DNA of 64,000 bases from Paludibacterium yongneupense DSM 18731 (GCF_000422925.1 NZ_KE383957.1:423468-487467), one strand, 5' to 3'; shown: positions 29,257 to 39,780, numbered from the stretch's first letter. Made by a program: numbers and translations. Notes: generated by a model from the letters alone, not told the origin.

Positions 29257-31383
29257 TCAGATGCGCTTGAATGGTGGCAGCGAAGCCAGCAACTTTTTTC
29301 CATAACTTTGCCGTGTCAGACGGTTGTCCAGAATGGTGACCCGGCCATAGTCGCGTTCGGTCCGAATCAGTCTGCCGACCGCTTGCACGAGTTTGATCGA
29401 CGCTTCCGGTACCGTGATCTCGACGAAGGGGTTGCCGCCGCGTTTTTCTATCCAGCGCGACAGGGTGCGGCCGACCGGATCGTCTGGCATGGCGAACGGC
29501 AGCTTGGCGATGATCACATGCACGCAGCTTTCTCCCGGCAGGTCGAGCCCTTCCGAAAACGAGTCGAGCCCGAAAATGACACTGGCCTTGCCGTCGCGCA
29601 GCCGTGCGTGATGGTTGTCGAGCAATGCGCTTTTCGGCGATTCGCCCTGTACGTTCAGGCATTCCCTGAGCTCGGCCGGCAGCCCTGCTGCGACGTCCTG
29701 CATCTGTTTGCGCGACGAGAACAGCACCAGCGTGCCGACCGCTTCGCTTGCGTCTATCAGGCGCGGCAGCCAGTCTACGATCTCGCGGGTGTGCGCGGCC
29801 GGGTCTTTGGGGCTCGCCAGCAGCGGTGGCAGGTAGAGTTCGCCCTGGCTTTGAAAATCGAACGGCGAGTCGAGCGCAACGCAGTTCACATGCGGCAACC
29901 ATACCAGGCCGGTTTGCGACAGCAGCAGATCGAAGGCGCCGAGCGAGCGCAGGGTCGCCGATGTCAGCACGGCCCCGGCGGCACGATGCCAGAGCGTGGC
30001 GGCCAGGCTCGCAGCGGCGCTGACCGGGGAGGCGCAAAATAGATAATCGCCCTTGCCTTCGGTTTTGCGCTGCACCCATTTGGCGATGGGGGGTGCTTTT
30101 TCTTCCGCGACTTTTTCGAACAGATCCCAGACCGCCATCAACTGTTCGCTGCGGCCGATCAGCAAGCCGAGATCGCCGGCCACTTTGTCGAACAGCAGCG
30201 CCTCGCTGCCCTTTTCCTTGCGCGCTTCTCCGACTGCGTCGGATAGTGCGGACAGGTGCTTGAATACCATGCGCGCAGCCAGCGCCATGTTGGCTGCCGG
30301 CGTGGCCAGCCGCTCCGGCAGCAGCCCGTCATCGAGCAACCAGACCGGCTCCAGCGTGTCGCTGCTCGCCGCCAGGGCTTCTTCGCCTTGCAGCAGCCAT
30401 AACCATTCGCTGAGGGTTTCCATCGCCGCGGCGGCCGCGTCGCAGGCGTCGACAACGATGCTGCTTTTGCCGGTCAGCGTGTCGACGCGCTGTGCCGTCG
30501 CTGCGACCTTGTCCAGCCACGACATGGCCTGCGCGAGCGAGTGCTCGGCGGCAAACTGATTGATGGCTTTCTTGGCAAGGTGATGCGCTTCGTCGATACA
30601 GTAGAAACTGTTCTCCGGCGCAGGCAGGATCACGCCGCCGCCCATCGAGATGTCGGCCAGCATCAGATCGTGGTTGGCGACGACGACGTCGACGGTTTCC
30701 AGTGTTTCGCGCGCGAGGAAGAACGGACATTCAGGACGGTTGGGGCAGCCGGCTTTCAGGCAGCCGTGCCGGTCGTTGGTCACCCGCGACCACACGCCGT
30801 CATCGATGTTTTCTTTCCAGGTGTCGCGATCGCCGTTCCAGCCGCGCTGGTGGAAGGCGTCGGCGAGCTCGCGCAGGGCCTCGACTTCACCCGGTTGCGG
30901 CTTGCGGTCCCATAGCGCGAGCGAGGGGTCGGCGCCGAGCAGGTCGCCCTGGGCCACGTCGGCGGTCAACTGGTAGAGGCGGTACGGGCACAGGTAGCGA
31001 CCGCGGCCCTTGGCCAGGGCGAAAGTCAGCGGCAGGCCGCTGTTCTCGACCATGAAGGGCAGGTCGCGGTTGACCAACTGTTCTTGCAACGCGATCGTGG
31101 CGCTGCTGACAACCAGCTTCATATTGCGCGATTGCGCCATGACGCCGCCTGCCAGCAAATAGGCGAGGCTCTTGCCGACTCCGGTCGGCCCCTCGATCAC
31201 GGCGATGCTTTCGCCCTCGCGGCCTTCGGCCGCGGCGAGTTCGGGTGTCTTCATGCGCGAAAACGCCTGGGCGACCTCGGCCAGCATGCGCCGTTGTGCG
31301 GCACGCGGGCGGAACCCGGGAAGATTGTCCGCCAGGGTGCGGTAGTGGTCGCGGATCGCGTCTTTTTCAAAATCGGTCAACAT
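29257..31383 (-). CDS. dinG: ATP-dependent DNA helicase DinG
   Basis: A 708-residue XPD/Rad3-like superfamily 2 helicase. The Q-like motif FRPRAAQRRML precedes Walker A IEGPTGVGKSLAYLL. The iron-sulfur cluster Cys residues are seen in RYLCPYRL and HGCLKAGCPNRPECPFF. The DEAH box is FYCIDEAHHLAKK. The C-terminal motor shows LFSSRKQMQDV, FGLDSFSEGLDLPGE and AVGRLIRTERDYGRV. The length is like E. coli DinG. The family unwinds DNA-RNA hybrids and R-loops during replication and the SOS response. No LexA box was recognised upstream. Confidence 0.93.
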   Translation of the reverse strand: MLTDFEKDAIRDHYRTLADNLPGFRPRAAQRRMLAEVAQAFSRMKTPELAAAEGREGESIAVIEGPTGVGKSLAYLLAGGVMAQSRNMKLVVSSATIALQEQLVNRDLPFMVENSGLPLTFALAKGRGRYLCPYRLYQLTADVAQGDLLGADPSLALWDRKPQPGEVEALRELADAFHQRGWNGDRDTWKENIDDGVWSRVTNDRHGCLKAGCPNRPECPFFLARETLETVDVVVANHDLMLADISMGGGVILPAPENSFYCIDEAHHLAKKAINQFAAEHSLAQAMSWLDKVAATAQRVDTLTGKSSIVVDACDAAAAAMETLSEWLWLLQGEEALAASSDTLEPVWLLDDGLLPERLATPAANMALAARMVFKHLSALSDAVGEARKEKGSEALLFDKVAGDLGLLIGRSEQLMAVWDLFEKVAEEKAPPIAKWVQRKTEGKGDYLFCASPVSAAASLAATLWHRAAGAVLTSATLRSLGAFDLLLSQTGLVWLPHVNCVALDSPFDFQSQGELYLPPLLASPKDPAAHTREIVDWLPRLIDASEAVGTLVLFSSRKQMQDVAAGLPAELRECLNVQGESPKSALLDNHHARLRDGKASVIFGLDSFSEGLDLPGESCVHVIIAKLPFAMPDDPVGRTLSRWIEKRGGNPFVEITVPEASIKLVQAVGRLIRTERDYGRVTILDNRLTRQSYGKKLLASLPPFKRI

Positions 31384-31507
31384 TCCGCGATTTTAACAGA
31401 TACCGGCGGCGTGACGGCATTCAAGCTGTACCCGCCGCACTGGTCGCGGTCGCAGGGGGCTGTTAGCATGGCATTGGCATTGTTAATTTAGAGAGGATAG
31501 GCCCATC

Positions 31508-33445
31508 ATGCTGCGATGTCGTGCGCTGCTGGTCAGCGAGGATGAGCCCGGGCGGATCGCCTGGCTGTCCGGTCTCAATGGCGCCGCCGCGCAGCTCGAC
31601 AACCCGTGGAATCTCGGCTTCGATGCCGCCGAGGATGCGCCCGCCGCCATCGAGGCCTTGCAGGGGGATGGCGATATTCAGCTGGTGCTGATCGACAGCC
31701 GCCTCGACCGGGCCGGCAGGGATGGCGGCGGGCTGGCCTCGGCGCTGCGGGCCTTGCGCCCTGAGTTGTCGCTATACAGTCTGCTCGCGCATGGCGATCT
31801 GCCGTCGAGCGAACCGCTCGCGCAGGAGGCCCTGGACGGTTACTTCGAAGTCGACGATGCCGATTATCGCGGCTGGTTCCGCATTCTCTCGGCCGAACTG
31901 GCGGAAAAAGCGGCGACCCCTTTCTACGATAGGCTCAAGCAGTACGTCGCCATGGCCAAGGATTCCTGGCACACGCCAGGCCACTCCGGCGGCGACTCGC
32001 TCAAGGGGAGCCCCTGGGTCGGCGATTTTTATGATTTTGTCGGCGAGAATCTGCTGCGCGCCGATCTGTCGGTTTCGGTGGCCATGCTCGACTCGCTGCT
32101 GCATCCGACCGGCGTGATCGCGGAAGCGCAAAAGCTCGCCGCCAAGGCCTTCGGCGCCCGGCGCACCTATTTCGCCACCAATGGCACCTCGACCTCGAAC
32201 AAGGTCATTTTCCAGACACTGCTGGCGCCGGGGGATACGGTCCTGCTGGATCGCAACTGCCATAAGTCCGTCCACCACGGGGTGATTCTGAGCGGCGCAC
32301 GCCCGGTCTACCTCGATGCCTCGGTCAATTCGCGCTACGGCATTTTCGGTCCGGTGCCCAAGGCCACTCTCTTTGCCGCCATCGAGGCGCATGCCGGCGC
32401 ACGCGCGCTGATTCTGACGTCCTGCACTTACGACGGGCTGCGCTACGACCTCGCTCCTATTGTCTCTGCCGCGCATGCTGCGGGCATCAAGGTCATCGTC
32501 GACGAAGCCTGGTACGGCTTCGCCCGTTTTCACCCGGCATTCCGTCCGACTGCGCTGGAAGCCGGAGCCGATTACGTGACCCAGAGTACGCACAAGGTTC
32601 TGTCCGCGTTTTCCCAGGCCAGCATGATTCATGTCAACGATCCCGCTTTCGACGAACACCTGTTTCGGGAAAACTTCAATATGCACGCCTCGACCAGTCC
32701 GCAGTACGCGCTTATCGCGAGTCTGGATGTGGCGCGCAAGCAGGCGGTGATGGAAGGGTTTCGTCTGCTCGCGCGTACGCTGCGGCTCGCGGACGAGATG
32801 CGTGCGCGCATCAATTCCACCGGGGTGTTTCGCGTGCTCGAGCTAGACGATCTGATTCCGGACGAGGTGCGCGGCGATGGCATCCTTTTGGATTCGACCA
32901 AGCTGACAGTCGATATCGCGGCTTCGGGCTTTAGTGCCGACGAGTTGCAGCACCAGTTGTTCGACCGGTTCAATATCCAGATAGAGAAAACCACCTTCAG
33001 TACCTTGACCCTGCTGTTCACGATAGGCAGCACGCCCGGCAAGATGCTGCGACTGTACGATGCGATGGCGCGACTCGCGCGCGAAGCCCGTCCTGCGCGT
33101 GCGGGTCTGCGCCTTCCGGAGCTGCCGCGCTTCACCCGGCTGGCCTGCCTGCCGCGCGACGCCTTCTACGAGGGCGGCGAGCTGCTGCCCTTGCTCGATG
33201 ATGAAGGACGGCCGAATGCCGCGCTGCTGGAGCGGGTGTGCTGCGATCAGATCGTGCCTTATCCGCCCGGTATTCCGGTGCTGGTTCCCGGTCAGCAGAT
33301 CGATATGAGCATCGTGCTCTATCTCGCGCGCTTGCTGCGCACGCAGAAGTCGATGGAAATACATGGATTGGCCGAAGTCGACGGTGAATTTCACGTGCGC
33401 GTGCTGCGCGCAGATGAGATGGAGAGGCTGCCTGGGGTCGAATAA
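31508..33445 (+). CDS. Orn/Lys/Arg decarboxylase, class I PLP enzyme
   Basis: A 645-residue decarboxylase of the fold III (ornithine, lysine, arginine) family. The N-terminal wing domain (residues 1-120) is receiver-like. The PLP domain shows WHTPGHSGGDSLKGS, ATNGTSTSNKVIFQTLL, DRNCHKSVHHGVILSGA, VDEAWYGFARFHPAF and the PLP lysine in QSTHKVLSAFSQASMI. The C-terminal domain has VPYPPGIP-like IVPYPPGIPVLVPGQ. It makes a polyamine (cadaverine, putrescine or agmatine) and consumes a proton. Which amino acid it uses cannot be told from motifs. It lies just upstream of argF-argG. Confidence 0.9.
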   Translation: MLRCRALLVSEDEPGRIAWLSGLNGAAAQLDNPWNLGFDAAEDAPAAIEALQGDGDIQLVLIDSRLDRAGRDGGGLASALRALRPELSLYSLLAHGDLPSSEPLAQEALDGYFEVDDADYRGWFRILSAELAEKAATPFYDRLKQYVAMAKDSWHTPGHSGGDSLKGSPWVGDFYDFVGENLLRADLSVSVAMLDSLLHPTGVIAEAQKLAAKAFGARRTYFATNGTSTSNKVIFQTLLAPGDTVLLDRNCHKSVHHGVILSGARPVYLDASVNSRYGIFGPVPKATLFAAIEAHAGARALILTSCTYDGLRYDLAPIVSAAHAAGIKVIVDEAWYGFARFHPAFRPTALEAGADYVTQSTHKVLSAFSQASMIHVNDPAFDEHLFRENFNMHASTSPQYALIASLDVARKQAVMEGFRLLARTLRLADEMRARINSTGVFRVLELDDLIPDEVRGDGILLDSTKLTVDIAASGFSADELQHQLFDRFNIQIEKTTFSTLTLLFTIGSTPGKMLRLYDAMARLAREARPARAGLRLPELPRFTRLACLPRDAFYEGGELLPLLDDEGRPNAALLERVCCDQIVPYPPGIPVLVPGQQIDMSIVLYLARLLRTQKSMEIHGLAEVDGEFHVRVLRADEMERLPGVE

Positions 33446-33639
33446 GTCGCGTAAATCGGCCTGTTTTTGCGGAATGCCTTGTCAGCGAGTCGGATTTCCG
33501 ATAAATATAAGTCTTGTCGCATTTATGTAAATCATGGCGGGTATCCGACATGTGGCGACATGAGACTTGAGACCAGCGTGTAGTAGCGCCATCGCGCATG
33601 CACTGTGCGCGGTGGCCCTTTTTTTTCGGACGGACGACC

Positions 33640-34557
33640 ATGACGGATGTGAAGCATTACCTGAAATTCAGCGACCTCACTCACGATGACTACCAACATC
33701 TGTTCGAACGTGCCCGGGTTCTGAAGCGACGACATATCCGCCGCGAGTTATACCGCCCCCTGGTCGGACGGGTCATGTCGATGATTTTCGAGAAAAACTC
33801 CACGCGGACCAGGGTGTCGTTTGAAGCCGGCATGTCGCAACTCGGTGGGCATGCCATGTTCCTCGACAGCAAGTCGTCCCAACTCGGGCGCGGCGAGCCG
33901 ATCGAGGATACGGCGCGGGTGCTGTCGCGCATGAGCGATATCATCATGATCCGCACCTTTGAACAGAGCCTGGTCGAACGACTGGCGGCCTACTCGCGCG
34001 TGCCCGTGATCAATGGTCTGACCAACGAATACCACCCCTGTCAGATCCTGGCGGATATTTTCACCTTCATCGAGCAACGCGGCCCCATTCAGGGCAAGAC
34101 GGTTGCCTGGATAGGCGACGGTAACAATATGAGCCGGACCTGGCTGGAAGCGGCGCGTGTGCTCGGCTTCTCGCTCAAGGTCGCCTCGCCGGCCGGTTTC
34201 GAATTGCCGGAGGCAGAGCGCTGCGATGCGCCCATGCTGACGGCGGGCAATGATCCACGCGCAGCGGTCGCCGGTGCGCATCTGGTGACCACCGATGTGT
34301 TCACCAGCATGGGCTACGAGGCCGAGGCGGCCGAGCGGCTGAAGGCGTTTGCCGGCTACCAGGTCGATGAGGCGCTGATGTCGCATGCGGCAGCGGATGC
34401 CTTGTTCATGCACTGCCTGCCCGCCCATCGCGGCGAGGAAGTCAGTGCCGGCGTGATCGACGGGCCGCAGAGCGTGGTATGGGACGAGGCGGAAAACCGC
34501 ATGCATGTCCAGAAGGCCCTGATCGAGTTCTTGCTGCTCGGCCGGGTCAACGATTAA
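33640..34557 (+). CDS. argF: Ornithine carbamoyltransferase
   Basis: A 305-residue transcarbamylase. The carbamoyl-phosphate motif is EKNSTRTRVSFE, with further active-site motifs EYHPCQILAD, WIGDGNNMSRTW and MHCLPAHRGEE; the latter, with the Cys, is diagnostic for ornithine rather than aspartate. It makes citrulline in arginine synthesis. The ATG at 33640 gives the family start (KHYLKFSDLT); a start at 33598 would add 14 unlikely residues. Its ribosome site is weak. argG follows 53 bp later, so the pair probably forms an arginine operon. Confidence 0.95.
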   Translation: MTDVKHYLKFSDLTHDDYQHLFERARVLKRRHIRRELYRPLVGRVMSMIFEKNSTRTRVSFEAGMSQLGGHAMFLDSKSSQLGRGEPIEDTARVLSRMSDIIMIRTFEQSLVERLAAYSRVPVINGLTNEYHPCQILADIFTFIEQRGPIQGKTVAWIGDGNNMSRTWLEAARVLGFSLKVASPAGFELPEAERCDAPMLTAGNDPRAAVAGAHLVTTDVFTSMGYEAEAAERLKAFAGYQVDEALMSHAAADALFMHCLPAHRGEEVSAGVIDGPQSVVWDEAENRMHVQKALIEFLLLGRVND

Positions 34558-34610
34558 GGGCGTCGCGCGGGGCGCGGCGTCGATAACTCATTATTTGTAG
34601 GGAAAAAACG

Positions 34611-35828
34611 ATGTCTGATATCAAGAAAGTGGTTCTGGCTTACTCCGGCGGTCTCGATACCTCGGTCATTCTCAAGTGGCTGCAGGATACGTATCAATGC
34701 GAAGTCGTGACCTTCACCGCCGATATCGGCCAGGGCGAAGAAGTCGAGCCCGCACGCAAGAAAGCGATCGCATTGGGCATCAAGCCGGAAAACATTTTTA
34801 TCGATGATCTGCGCGAAGAATTTGTCCGCGATTTCGTATTTCCGATGTTCCGTGCCAATGCCATCTACGAAGGCGAATACTTGCTGGGCACCTCCATCGC
34901 CCGCCCGCTGATCTCCAAGCGTCAGATCGAGATCGCCAACCTGGTCGGCGCCGATACCGTCTCGCATGGCGCGACCGGCAAGGGCAACGATCAGGTTCGC
35001 TTCGAACTCGGCTACTATGCGCTCAAGCCCGATATCAAAGTCATCGCTCCGTGGCGCGAATGGGATCTGCTGTCGCGCGAGAAATTGCTCGCTTATGCGG
35101 AAAAGCACGGCATCGATATCTCGAAAAAGAAAAACGGCGGCAGCCCATACTCGATGGACGCCAATCTGCTGCATATCTCCTATGAAGGCACCGTGCTGGA
35201 AAACCCGGCCAACGAGCCGGAAGACGATATGTGGCTATGGACCACCAGCCCGGAAAATGCGCCGGATGCGCCTGAATACGTGGAAGTGGAATACGAGAAG
35301 GGCGATATCGTCGCCATCAACGGTGCGCGACTGTCTCCGGCGCAGGTGCTGACCGAGCTCAACCGCCTCGGCGGCAAGCATGGCATCGGCCGTCTCGACA
35401 TCGTCGAAAACCGCTATGTGGGCATGAAGTCGCGCGGCTGCTACGAAACGCCGGGGGGCACCATCATGCTCAAGGCGCACCGCGCGATCGAGTCGATCAC
35501 GCTTGACCGCGAAGTCGCCCATCTGAAGGACGAGCTGATGGCGAAATACGCGACCATGATTTACACCGGCTACTGGTGGGCGCCTGAACGCCGCATGATG
35601 CAACAGATGATCGATGCCTCCCAAGCCACGGTCAACGGCTGGGTCCGCCTGAAGTTGTACAAGGGCGGTGTCTATGTCGTGGGTCGCGATTCGAAATCGG
35701 ACTCGCTGTTCGATCCGAATATCGCCACCTTCGACGAGGACGGCGGCGCATACAATCATGCCGACGCCGCCGGCTTCATCCGTCTGAACGCCTTGCGCTT
35801 GCGCATTGCTTCGCGGCTGAAAGGCTGA
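34611..35828 (+). CDS. argG: Argininosuccinate synthase
   Basis: A 405-residue enzyme with the ATP-pyrophosphatase loop [16 protein letters not shown] (residues 9-24), [29 protein letters not shown] and [14 protein letters not shown]. It joins citrulline and aspartate to argininosuccinate with ATP. The length matches the shorter type I family. It follows argF, and a strong terminator closes the unit at 35865-35901. argH is not in the window. Confidence 0.97.
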   Translation: MSDIKKVVLAYSGGLDTSVILKWLQDTYQCEVVTFTADIGQGEEVEPARKKAIALGIKPENIFIDDLREEFVRDFVFPMFRANAIYEGEYLLGTSIARPLISKRQIEIANLVGADTVSHGATGKGNDQVRFELGYYALKPDIKVIAPWREWDLLSREKLLAYAEKHGIDISKKKNGGSPYSMDANLLHISYEGTVLENPANEPEDDMWLWTTSPENAPDAPEYVEVEYEKGDIVAINGARLSPAQVLTELNRLGGKHGIGRLDIVENRYVGMKSRGCYETPGGTIMLKAHRAIESITLDREVAHLKDELMAKYATMIYTGYWWAPERRMMQQMIDASQATVNGWVRLKLYKGGVYVVGRDSKSDSLFDPNIATFDEDGGAYNHADAAGFIRLNALRLRIASRLKG

Positions 35829-35864
35829 ACGCGCCGCCTCCGGTTTCGGTCGCGCCGCATCGTG

Positions 35865-35901
35865 CGGGCGGGGCAGCCATGCAGGCTGTCCCGCCCGTTT
35901 T
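35865..35901 (+). terminator. Terminator after argG
   Basis: Two 14-base arms (35865-35878 and 35884-35897) pair with one mismatch around a 5-base loop, followed by TTTT. The TPR gene ends 3 bp further on the other strand, so it may work for both. Confidence 0.85.
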
Positions 35902-35903
35902 CG

Positions 35904-37580
35904 TCAGCGGGCGTCGAGCTTTTCGGCCGCCTCCGCGATGACGGCGTGCCAATCGCCCGGGCACGGCTGGCGCAACAGGGTGGCGTGCGGGTACCACGGG
36001 CTGTCGGGACGTTCGCCTAGCCAGCGCCATTCGGCGGCCCACGGCAGCAGAATCAAGGCCGGGCGGTCCAGAGCGCCTGCCAGGTGGGCGAGCGACGTGT
36101 CTACGCTCAGGATCATATCCATATTCATTACAATGGCTGCCGAGTCGAGAAAATCGCCGATATCGGCGCCAGGGAAGGAAATTTGCGGGCTGCATTCGAG
36201 AAACGCCAGGTCGTCCGGGTGCATGTCTTTCTGTATCACGACCAGATCCGCGAATTCCAGCAGCGGAGCGAACTGCGCGAGAGCCATCGAGCGATTGCGA
36301 TCATTCTCGTGCCTGGAGCTGCCGCGACAGGCGATCCCCAGCTTCAAGCGGCCCGTCGGGCGGGGGAGGCGGGCTTCCCACTTGCGCGTCTTGTCGGACG
36401 GGATGCGGAGGATGCAAGGTGTCGGAATCGTCTCCAGGCGGGTGCCAAACAGCATGGGGAGGCTCATCAGCGGGATCTGGAAGTCCGCTTCGACATTTGC
36501 GCTGCCCCGCGCGACGATGCGGCAGTCGAATTGCCCGTCAAATAAAGAGAAGAGCTCCGGCTGGACCTCGAATTCAACCTGTGCGCCGCGTGCCACGAGC
36601 ATGGGAATATAGCGGGCAAACTGCAGTGTGTCGCCAAAACCCTGCTCGGACCAGACCCGTATCGTCTTGTCCCGGGCGTCGGCCAGTCGTTCCAGTCGCG
36701 CAAGCCCGGTGTGGCGCAGCGTGTCTGCATTTTGCCTTTTCCAGCGGTATTCGTAATACGGCCAGCCACTTTCGTAATCGCCGAGGGCCATCATCGCCAG
36801 TGCGCTATTCCAGTAGCTGGAATAGTCGTCGCGTCTCAAGTCTATCGCCTTGGCATAGGCCTCCAGTGCATCGCGAGGCCGATTCAGCGCGCACAGGGCA
36901 TTGCCCTTGTTCGACCATGCTTCGGCATACGCGGGGTCCAACTGCAAGGTTTGCTCGTAATCGGCAAGCGCGTCTTCGCCATGACCGAGTTCGTAATGCG
37001 CGACTCCGCGGTTCATCCAGCATTCCGGGCTGTGCGGGTTGACCGCGATGGCGCGGCTTTGCTGCGTCAGCGATTCTTCGAAGCGGCCGGCTTTTCGCAG
37101 TGAATTGCCCAGGTTGGTCAAGGCTTCGAACGAGTCGGGCCGCAACGATAGCGCCCGCGTCAGGTACTCGATCGATTCGCTGGCCTGTCCGGCAAGGGCG
37201 CACGCAAGGCCCAGATCGTGCAGGGCTTCGAAAAAGTGCGCGTTTTTGTCGACGGCCCGGCGCAGCGTGACGATCGCCTCGGGGAATTTGCCGAGGCCCA
37301 GGTGGGCGGTGCCGAGGAAATACAGTGCGCCGGGCGAGCAGTCGGGCTGACGGCAGGCCTGCGTCAAATGGTGAAGCGCCGATTCCTTATCGCCGGCCTG
37401 GCCTGCGATGTGGGCCATCAATTCATTGGCCCGGGTGTTTCTGGGGTTGGCGGACAGTACTTTCTTTAGCACGATTTCGGCAAACTGCGGCTGCTGGCTG
37501 CCCAGGTATTGCGCGGCAATGTCCAGTGACAGCTTCTCTTCCTGTTTCCCCACGATGTTTTTCCATGTCGCTGCGTTCAT
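35904..37580 (-). CDS. TPR-repeat protein with glycosyltransferase-9-like C-terminus
   Basis: A 558-residue protein. Residues about 20-260 are seven or so tetratricopeptide repeats, with the typical G/A-Y-P pattern (for example PHSPECWMNRGVAHYELGHG and PAYAEAWSNKGNALCALNRP). The C-terminal 290 residues resemble the GT9/heptosyltransferase-like domain fused to TPRs, with VDTSLAHLAGALDRPALIL and WRWLGERPDSPWYPHATLLRQ. Such proteins often modify flagellin or other surface proteins, but no target is shown here. A good GGAGGAG ribosome site precedes the ATG. It has no signal peptide. Confidence 0.8.
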   Translation of the reverse strand: MNAATWKNIVGKQEEKLSLDIAAQYLGSQQPQFAEIVLKKVLSANPRNTRANELMAHIAGQAGDKESALHHLTQACRQPDCSPGALYFLGTAHLGLGKFPEAIVTLRRAVDKNAHFFEALHDLGLACALAGQASESIEYLTRALSLRPDSFEALTNLGNSLRKAGRFEESLTQQSRAIAVNPHSPECWMNRGVAHYELGHGEDALADYEQTLQLDPAYAEAWSNKGNALCALNRPRDALEAYAKAIDLRRDDYSSYWNSALAMMALGDYESGWPYYEYRWKRQNADTLRHTGLARLERLADARDKTIRVWSEQGFGDTLQFARYIPMLVARGAQVEFEVQPELFSLFDGQFDCRIVARGSANVEADFQIPLMSLPMLFGTRLETIPTPCILRIPSDKTRKWEARLPRPTGRLKLGIACRGSSRHENDRNRSMALAQFAPLLEFADLVVIQKDMHPDDLAFLECSPQISFPGADIGDFLDSAAIVMNMDMILSVDTSLAHLAGALDRPALILLPWAAEWRWLGERPDSPWYPHATLLRQPCPGDWHAVIAEAAEKLDAR

Positions 37581-37839
37581 GTCCTGTCTCTCCTCCCGTT
37601 TCGTCGCATCCAGTGCGACGGCAGCCCGCCCTGGCCGGCGTCAGCCAGGACGGATGCGGGAGCGAAACCTGCCCGGTAATGCGTCTGTTGATTTTCCTGC
37701 GCATGTTACCGCAAGTGCTGCCCGTTGGCAGCGGCCTTGTCTGGCCCGGTTCTTGCTGTTCCGGCTTCGGGCCATCGGCGGCGGGACGGCCTATTTTTTA
37801 TCGTTAGCCGGGAGATGGCACTGTCGACGGGTCGATAGA

Positions 37840-37848
37840 TGCTATTAT
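37840..37848 (+). promoter_or_regulatory. Extended -10 promoter of the DUF3857 gene
   Basis: TGCTATTAT fits an extended -10 element (TGN plus TATTAT), 29-37 bp before the start codon of the transglutaminase-like gene. The -35 match is weak. Confidence 0.5.
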
Positions 37849-37876
37849 CAATCACTAGTCTCATTGGTAACGTCGC

Positions 37877-39736
37877 ATGCGCTCGTATCGGTTTGTCCTT
37901 GCTCTCGTCGGCATGATGCTGGCCCCTTCCTTTGCTCTTGCCGAGTCGGCCGATACGCTGCTTGATTCGCGACAGACGCTCGAGGTCAGAGCCGATGGCG
38001 GGTACAGCAAAGACGTTCGCGAAAGCTATCGTGTCAACGATGCGGGCGGCATCAAGGTTTTCAGCCAGTATCCGCTGAGTTTCAGCCCGCAGCACGAAAC
38101 GCTGACGATCGTGGAGGCCTATACCCGCACGCCGGATGGGCGCCGTATCGATGTGACGCCGGACAAGATTCTGTTGCAGCAGTCGGCCGAAAGCGCCGAT
38201 GCGCCCCTGTTCGACGATCGCATGGTCAAGAATGTGGTGTTCCCCGCGCTCGAAGCCGGCGCCACGGTCACGATTCATTACCGGCGCGATGTGCGCCAGG
38301 CCATCCTGCCGGGGGTGTTCTGGTTGTACGACTCCTTCCCGCGCAACGAGGAAGTCCGCTCCGCCGATATCACGATACGCGCGCCGGCCAGCTTGCCGCT
38401 GTACGCCGAAGCGATCGAGCTTGAAGGCGGCGAAGAAGCGTCGGGCACGCCCGGCGTTCGGCAGTGGCACTGGCACCTCGGGCGGCAGAAGGCCGAAGTG
38501 ATCGAGCGCGGCGCGGTCGATGCAGACGACGTCAGCCCGCGCCTGGCGGTGACGTCGCTGCCTTCATACGACGAGCTCGGACGCCGCTACAGCCAGCGCG
38601 CGACTCCGCAAGCGCGCGTGACCCCGTATATCGCGTCGCTCGCGCAGGAAATTACGGCGGGCAGCCGCAATCGGCGCGAAGCCGCCGCCAGGCTGTATCG
38701 CTGGGTGCAGCTGCATGTGCGTTATGTCGCGATCTATCTGGGGGATGGCGGCGTGGTGCCGCACGAGGCAGAAACGATTGCGCGCGTCCGTTATGGCGAC
38801 TGCAAGGATCATGTCACCTTGTATCAGGCGCTGCTCGCGGCGGTCGGAATCGACAGTCGGCCGGTGCTGGTCAATGCCGAGTATGCATGGTGGGTGCCGC
38901 AGGTCGCGCTACCGCTCGGAATATTCAATCACGCGATCAATTATCTGCCCGAGTTCGACATCTATGCCGACTCCACGGCGCTGAACCTGCCGTTTGGCGT
39001 CCTGACCGATGCCGAGCAGGGCAAGTCGGCGCTGGTGATCGCCAATGATGGCGGTCTGTCCAGCTTGCAGCGTCTGCCGGTGGCTACGCCGCAGAGCGAT
39101 CAGGTCCGGGTGCTGACCCATCTGCAGCTGCAGGCAGACGGTAGCCTGACGGGCAGGAGCGAGGTCGAAGAGAGCGGCGTATACGAATATTTTGCCCGGC
39201 AGGTTTTTGCCAGCCTCTCCGATGGCGAAGAGCCGCAAGCCGCGGCGACCGGTTTGCGTGGCAAGGGGCTGATCGGCAACGGAGACTTGCGCGAGGATCT
39301 GCGGTCGGGGCATCCCTATCGTTTCCTCACCCGCTTCGAACTTCCCGATTTCATCGATCCGACGGCCCCATCCGCATTGATCGCGACGTCCGGGCTGGAG
39401 AGCGGGTCCGGTCTTTCCAGCTTTGCCCGCGATGCCACTTTGCTGAACGTGCGCAAATTTCCCATGCCCTTGCTCAACGGCACGCGCGAGGAGGTCGTCT
39501 TTCTGCATCTGCGCCCATCCACCCGCATCGGCAACCTGCCGCGTGATGTCGACGTGACCTCGCGCATTGGACGCTATCATGCCCATTACCGGCTGGATGG
39601 CGATACCGTGGTCGCCGAGCGCAAGCTGACCATTGCCCGAAATACCGTGATCGTGCCGGCGTCCGATTATGGCGAACTGCGCTTGCTCGGACGCGCTGTC
39701 GCGCGCGATTTGCGCACTCAGATCCTGCTGCCGTAA
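37877..39736 (+). CDS. Exported DUF3857 / transglutaminase-like protein
   Basis: A 619-residue protein. Residues 1-23 are a signal peptide (MRSYRFVLALVGMMLAPSFALA). A DUF3857 domain follows (about 25-220; SFSPQHETLTIVEAYTRTPDGRR). A transglutaminase-core domain lies near 250-360 with the catalytic Cys in RVRYGDCKDHVTLYQALL, His in FNHAINYLP and a following Asp in DIYADST. The C-terminal part is beta-rich. It is probably periplasmic. Such proteins are common in Bacteroidetes and Proteobacteria, and the substrate is unknown. A small membrane-protein gene follows after 44 bp. Confidence 0.87.
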   Translation: MRSYRFVLALVGMMLAPSFALAESADTLLDSRQTLEVRADGGYSKDVRESYRVNDAGGIKVFSQYPLSFSPQHETLTIVEAYTRTPDGRRIDVTPDKILLQQSAESADAPLFDDRMVKNVVFPALEAGATVTIHYRRDVRQAILPGVFWLYDSFPRNEEVRSADITIRAPASLPLYAEAIELEGGEEASGTPGVRQWHWHLGRQKAEVIERGAVDADDVSPRLAVTSLPSYDELGRRYSQRATPQARVTPYIASLAQEITAGSRNRREAAARLYRWVQLHVRYVAIYLGDGGVVPHEAETIARVRYGDCKDHVTLYQALLAAVGIDSRPVLVNAEYAWWVPQVALPLGIFNHAINYLPEFDIYADSTALNLPFGVLTDAEQGKSALVIANDGGLSSLQRLPVATPQSDQVRVLTHLQLQADGSLTGRSEVEESGVYEYFARQVFASLSDGEEPQAAATGLRGKGLIGNGDLREDLRSGHPYRFLTRFELPDFIDPTAPSALIATSGLESGSGLSSFARDATLLNVRKFPMPLLNGTREEVVFLHLRPSTRIGNLPRDVDVTSRIGRYHAHYRLDGDTVVAERKLTIARNTVIVPASDYGELRLLGRAVARDLRTQILLP

Positions 39737-39780
39737 CGGGGAGCCGGGAGTGCCGTTTCTTTTTCGTTGATGGAGCCGCC

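Noticed and set aside
33495..33535. AT-rich stretch before argF as an ARG box
   Set aside because: It has TATAAG- and ATTTATG-like words, but no pair matching the ArgR palindrome could be aligned.
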